Below are positions 59,207 through 64,000 of a stretch of 64,000 nt of DNA, piece after piece (position 1 is the stretch's first letter; the number at the start of each line of letters is the position of its first letter). The position numbers and the translations under genes were made by a program. Location: contig JACSYO010002159.1 of NCBI GenBank assembly GCA_016806645.1, positions 4,545,501-4,609,500 on the forward strand, written 5' to 3'. The notes under the pieces are model-generated. The model made no database searches. It had not been told where the DNA came from and was given only the letters and a program-made list of their open reading frames with translations. This DNA comes from Ophiodon elongatus. Taxonomy: Eukaryota > Chordata > Actinopteri > Perciformes > Hexagrammidae.

Positions 59207-61489
59207 TAGACGTGTTTGTGCATGAGGACAGAGCTGGGAACTGTGACGGGAGAATAAGGGATTTCATTTGAATCAGAAATGTGCTTGTTATTCTATTAAA
59301 ACACATTTAATTTACATGCTGTGCCCGGTCTTACAGAAGCTTCTAAGATAGATTTGGTTCAAGGTTTTACATCATACGGGTTAAAACGTAAAACACACAA
59401 GTTCACTGAGTGATGTCGTGAAGAGCACAAGATGATCAAAAAAACTGCACAGATAACAGCAGGCAGTTTGAAAAGCCACACTTCCGTTAGTGTTCATCCG
59501 GAGCCTTGAATTATTTTAAACTACAGGCACAGAAGGAGAGGGTTTATCGTTTGATAACACTACCAAGTTCTGATACATAAGCTTTTGTTTTGATTACCTC
59601 TCCTGTCCCATCCACCTTTCATATTGTCAGACTATCCCCTGCTGGAATAAATTTCCATTTCTTTCTGCTTTTTTGCATGCACCCCACATAGTATCTCTAA
59701 TGCCACTGAGTCTGAGAGCTGTGGGATTGCTTTCGTGGAAGCACTCCAACACAGTTACGATTGGGGTATATGACCTGCTGGCAAGTCCCAGGATTATTTT
59801 GGAAGGGTGTTTTCATATTTTCACTCCTTTCCCTCGTTCAAGCCAGAGTGGTACGACTCTGCTCGTCTGGAATAAGCTCCAAAGATCAAGGTCTGTTGAT
59901 AAAATGCTGTAAATGTGAAAATGTAACGTTCCCAAACATTTCCTTATCAGTGCTGCACATCACAATGGAAATCTACGTCTAGATTACTTTAAATTTCACA
60001 TTCTGTGTTTAAAATGTCAATAAATTCCATAACAGCCTTTGTATTGAATTTGCATCATGAGAGGAAATCCTGAAACACTGGGGAAGTAGTTATTGAAACG
60101 GTCCCGTTTTTGACCATAGCTTGCTCTACCCAGTTATAAACACTCTGCTGGACAAATGGCATTATTTCACCTGCATGGGCATTCAAGATTAAGGTGATTG
60201 TCTCTGAGCTATCTTGGGAAATAGCAACCACAGAGAACATATTTACTGTTAGAGATTGGCTTTGCACAACTGTACAATTAGTTATGATAACATAGCACTG
60301 TTTGGGAGTTATACTGATCATAATTTTCTGACTTTTTCCTGCTTGTCAAGACACCGTATGATGTATCCATGGCTTGTAGATAAACTGTACCTTTCCTTGT
60401 TTTGTTTAACATCCATATTTTAGTCATTAGATATAAATGCAAACGACGAACAAACACACCAGATTGTATATTAAGAAAGTGCAGTGTTTGCTAAGCAAAT
60501 ACAGCATTATGCTTTGCAAATTATGTGACTATCTTACAGAAAGCATTAAGTGCCTTTTCCTAGACAGGAGGAGCCCATTGGCTAGATAATACAGAACAGC
60601 TTATTGTTGCCAATGTTTATGTTATATATCATGTTTGTCAAATTTATAGAGAGAATTTAACCACAGGCTTTTCAATAAGATATTTCTTCTCTCGTGCATC
60701 TGGTATCCTTCGCTGTGGCTTGTTTATGCTGTTGATTATATATATTGAGGATTGCGAGTGAGCCAATAAGAAGTTGTCCTAGAACAAATTTTGTTTTAAT
60801 AATCAGAGGACGCTCTGTGGCAGATATTTGAATTATGAAAGGAACAATGTTCAGATTGTTTACAATTAACTGTAAGTTTTGTTTGACAGATGCTTTTTAA
60901 CAAAGCCCTGAAATAATTGCAGGAAAACGTGTAACGCAATGAGTACCATTACATAAATGCTATTACACAATACAGTGCCATACGGTACAAAGATCAAATT
61001 TATCACTGCATTAAAAATACATATATTATATTTAAAATATCTTAAGACCAATATCCAAATAAAATATCAGTATATCAGAAGGTATGTCAGTATCTGAACC
61101 CAATAATGGCTGACAGTACTGACAGCTGGGTTATTTGACAATTTTGGTAGTGTTAAGCTTCATACTCGCATCATGAAGCCTGTGCGAGGCACGCATGCCA
61201 GAAAATGGCGTAATTACCGGCGGCACTTGGTTGTGCACCTCTGAGGTTTTGTAACTTGGCGAGCACAATCACTGTCACAAGTAGTTTACTGATAAAAGCA
61301 CTATTTACATTTCCAGGGATTATACAAAGAAGGCAATTTCGCTTTTAAATGCTTTACAGAGACAGGTGGTCTTAAAAATCTTCATTTGAGTATATATTTT
61401 ACTATATATACTTGACTTTTTTTTTTTGGCAGGGCTTGTACAAAGGCAATGAAGTAGTCCATGAATATGAGATATGAGTTTATAGATAA
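59207..61489. other. AT-rich non-coding sequence
   Basis: 59660-59900 has a short stretch that could be a very old LINE piece (VWNKLQRS in translation), too weak to call. 61180-61260 is slightly CpG-rich. No gene. Confidence 0.4.
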
Positions 61490-61705
61490 TTACAATACCT
61501 CCTCGTCATTGTGGAGGTTGGCTACAGTCTGTGGGGTACTCTCGTCGTCTTTTTTATCCTTCACAGAGTGAAGAGTACAAATGCCTCCGTTCATGCTCGG
61601 AGGTGGTGCGCCGTCTGTGGAGGCTCGCACTACGGCGCCAAGCGTGAGTATAAACACAGCTCTATTCAACACACAATAACTTACCATCAATAATTCACCA
61701 TACAA
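61490..61705 (-). other. Signal-peptide-like open frame, product not recognised
   Basis: A 71-codon minus-strand frame. MYGELLMVSYCVLNR is followed by the hydrophobic AVFILTLGAVVRAS, with a plausible signal cleavage after VRA. Then comes a hydrophilic segment with STDGAPPPSMNGGICTLHS and DKKDDESTPQTVANLHNDEE. Its GC and CpG content are above the AT-rich flanks. It ends at GAGGAG|GTATTG, a weak donor. It could be a first coding exon of a secreted protein, part of an old repeat, or chance. Confidence 0.18.
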
Positions 61706-63139
61706 TATATATATTTCTTAATAAATTAATTTGTGTTATCTTTTAACATATTATTAATATAATTAATACAAATTATTAAAGGTTGTGAATATATAAATAT
61801 ATAGAGATATGTTGTTTCAGAATAGACAGTATGATACAAAAGGTGTAACTTCTCTTACATTATCCGTGTTTACATACATCACGTTGCATGGCCATGATGG
61901 CAGTGTTGCCATAGATGCATTCTCCACAACTGATCCACACTGTGCATCACTCTACTACTCTACTGAGTGTCTTTACCCATAAATGCAAATGAGTGTGCAC
62001 AGAGACGAGGAGCAGAGTGGCAAACTGAATGGACCTCTATTAGAGAGCTCCACCTGTGCATTATTTACCTTAGTACTGCAGAAGCTGTGCAAACCATTGA
62101 CAAACATTGCTAAACCTTTATATTGCTCAGCTTGAGTCCTTTTGTATGTTTCAAAGAAGATAAGCATTATTGAACATTTGAATTAAACACAATTTCAGTA
62201 AATAACAAAGTATTTGGTTGTTTCATGGTACTGTGTCCATTACTAGCTCATAATAGGGTCCTTCTGTACAGAAGAGAGGCAGAGACAGGGGGGTGGGTGG
62301 AACAAGTTGAGGAAAGACACCAAGACAATTGACAGAAATGAGTAGGTATGGAAAGAGGCACACAGAAAGAAAGCTTTTATACCAAAGGTAAAGAGACAAG
62401 TTGTTCTTGAGACTGAGGAAAAAGTGAAACACAGAGATGAAAAGAGACAGTTACAGCTTTCCTACTAAACCCCACCCAAAGACACAAAAAGTGCTATACA
62501 AAAAGTGCTATTCAAGTATCTTGAGCTACTGGCTCTTCTCACACTGACCCACACATTACACACCATTGTGTATTGAGAAAACAACAGATCAAATACACAC
62601 ACCTGAACTGCATACACACTCCTTAAATTGGGGATTAGACAATACTCACACCTTCATTATATATGGATTTGATGGTGTTAAATCTCCACATATAAACTCG
62701 CAAGCGTTTCAACACAGACCAAAATTATAATAACAAAAGACACTAATTGTTGTATGATGTTTTACATTGTTAATATTTCATACATTTATACACCGATAAA
62801 AAGCAGGCAGGAATAAAACACATAGAAATCATAAATTAAATAATTGATCATAATTTAATTTGCACGTTGACTGTCATGCATAAAGTATTGCCATGCAAGA
62901 CTTAGCCCACACATTTATACACATATACAGTGCAAGTCGAGGTATGTCTGTAGCGCAGATGTGATTCTCTTCAGTTTAGGGTTAAAACAAACAAACTTTC
63001 CATTATTCATGTTGATAAAGGAAACAGCTCTGTTTTATTGTTCCACTAACAAGCCGAACAAGAGGACAGGAAGAGTGGGAAACCCGCAATTGCCTTCATT
63101 CCCATCTTCACATTCATAGTCAAAAACAAGCACATATTG

Positions 63140-63140
<1 letters not shown>
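61706..63140. other. AT-rich non-coding sequence
   Basis: A short duplication of aaaaagtgctat (62487-62515) resembles a SINE tail. No gene. Confidence 0.45.

Positions 63141-63199
<59 letters not shown>
63141..63199. repeat. (CA)29 microsatellite
   Basis: Pure CA array. Confidence 0.97.
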
Positions 63200-63200
<1 letters not shown>

Positions 63201-64000
63201 AGAGGCACATTAAACTAACTGCTTGCCATCCATGAATGACAGCTAGATCAGGTTCTACTTTGTTGGGTTGCTTTGAGGTTGTGTAGGTTTTTCCATGATA
63301 CTGCCTCATCAAAACATGTATTTTGTGCTTTTTATAATCAGCAATATATATTTAGATAACTTTGTTTTCCGATTTATTTGTAAATGACATTCAAGGGTCT
63401 TTCCCTGCTCATCACTGTCATACTACAGGATACTATCACATGAATATTGCAGTGTACTGTTGGTGTAAGAGTATGTGATGAATGTAAAATTTATATTTTC
63501 TGTATCTTAACTAATAAGGTTTAAGCAGTAGCAGGATTTCATTTTCATCAGTAGTGCAAAAATAACTTGAGCAGACTTTGTTGTGTGATCAAATCACAAT
63601 ATGTAGAATATATTAGTAAAAACCTGATAGGGCGTCATTAAAGATCATGGGAATTCATAATTGACTCTCACAACACTATGTCATTTCTTGGAGGTATAGC
63701 ATAGGTAAATAACCTTAAGATATGTTTATGACTGCAATGTTGCGGGCACAAAGAAGACTCTTATTATTTCCTGTATTCTTGCAGAAACTGTAAGGTTCTT
63801 GTTAAATTGCGTTTCCCATGGTGAACCTGAACATGCATACTGGGCATATTGGATCTAAAATGCTGTTAGAATTCTTCTGATTTTCACAACGCTATATCCC
63901 CTTAATATTTCCACCCACTCATCCGCATATATGCATGCACATGGGTAAAGTTAATTAGATGAAAAAGCAGACTTCCCATCTACTTCCCTTTTTTTTTTTT
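63200..64000. other. AT-rich right edge
   Basis: No gene or element recognised. Ends in a T-run (63990-64000) cut by the window edge. Confidence 0.5.

Noticed and set aside
59660..59900. Possible LINE C-terminus (VWNKLQRS)
   Set aside because: Match too short, with frame changes; no tail or polyA-like end found.
245..63199. CRISPR-like or other regularly spaced repeat arrays
   Set aside because: All regular arrays are microsatellites without spacers; the sequence is of vertebrate type.

Overview
This window looks like non-coding DNA from a ray-finned (teleost, probably percomorph) fish. The evidence is the large number of long CA/GT, CT/GA, CTAT and AT microsatellites, together with fish-type interspersed repeats: tRNA-derived SINEs with A and B boxes, a Tc1/mariner remnant, an L2-like LINE 3' end, an RTE-like 3' end, hAT-like ends, and the widespread repeat rich in 'GTTAGCATGCTAAC'. 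I find no complete protein-coding gene, tRNA, rRNA, CRISPR array, operon or phage. Nearly all open frames over 60 codons are read through simple repeats or polypyrimidine tracts. The window is best read as a large intron or an intergenic region. All family names come from recalled consensus motifs, not from a search.

Layout. 1-0.25 kb: a CpG-rich left edge. 0.25-10.2 kb: many microsatellites, a G-quadruplex motif (6037-6051), an antisense SINE (about 6.4 kb) and an RTE-like tail (about 9.1 kb). 10-20 kb: a SINE fragment (11.3 kb), a 'TTAGCATGCTAA' repeat (12.8-13.35 kb), another dispersed repeat (16.2-16.5 kb) and a SINE with an exact 13-bp target-site duplication (18.95-19.27 kb). 20-33 kb: mostly unique sequence, with a striking splice-site pair on the minus strand at 26.63 kb, a GATA/TATC palindromic repeat (30.4 kb) and a GC-rich exon-like piece at 31.8 kb. 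33.9-34.6 kb: a long inverted-repeat (foldback) transposon. 37.9-40 kb: a SINE plus hAT-like and GC-rich debris. 43.6-47.5 kb: two dispersed repeats, a SINE tail, a frame-broken coding-like segment on the minus strand (45.8-46.1 kb) and a LINE C-terminus. 50.7-51.2 kb: an ETS-type palindrome and a C-rich i-motif/G-quadruplex. 52.4-53.0 kb: a polypyrimidine block. 53.75 kb: an hAT-like end. 57.0-58.4 kb: an antisense SINE followed by a Tc1 3' half. 59-64 kb: microsatellites and one small signal-peptide-like open frame on the minus strand (61.5-61.7 kb).

No genes can be shown to work together here. Three coding-like pieces (31.8, 46.0 and 61.6 kb) and the splice-site pair at 26.6 kb all lie on the minus strand, so one long minus-strand gene is possible. 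That is a hypothesis only. I found no clear undescribed system. The best leads are the splice-site pair, the foldback element and the frame-broken coding-like segment.
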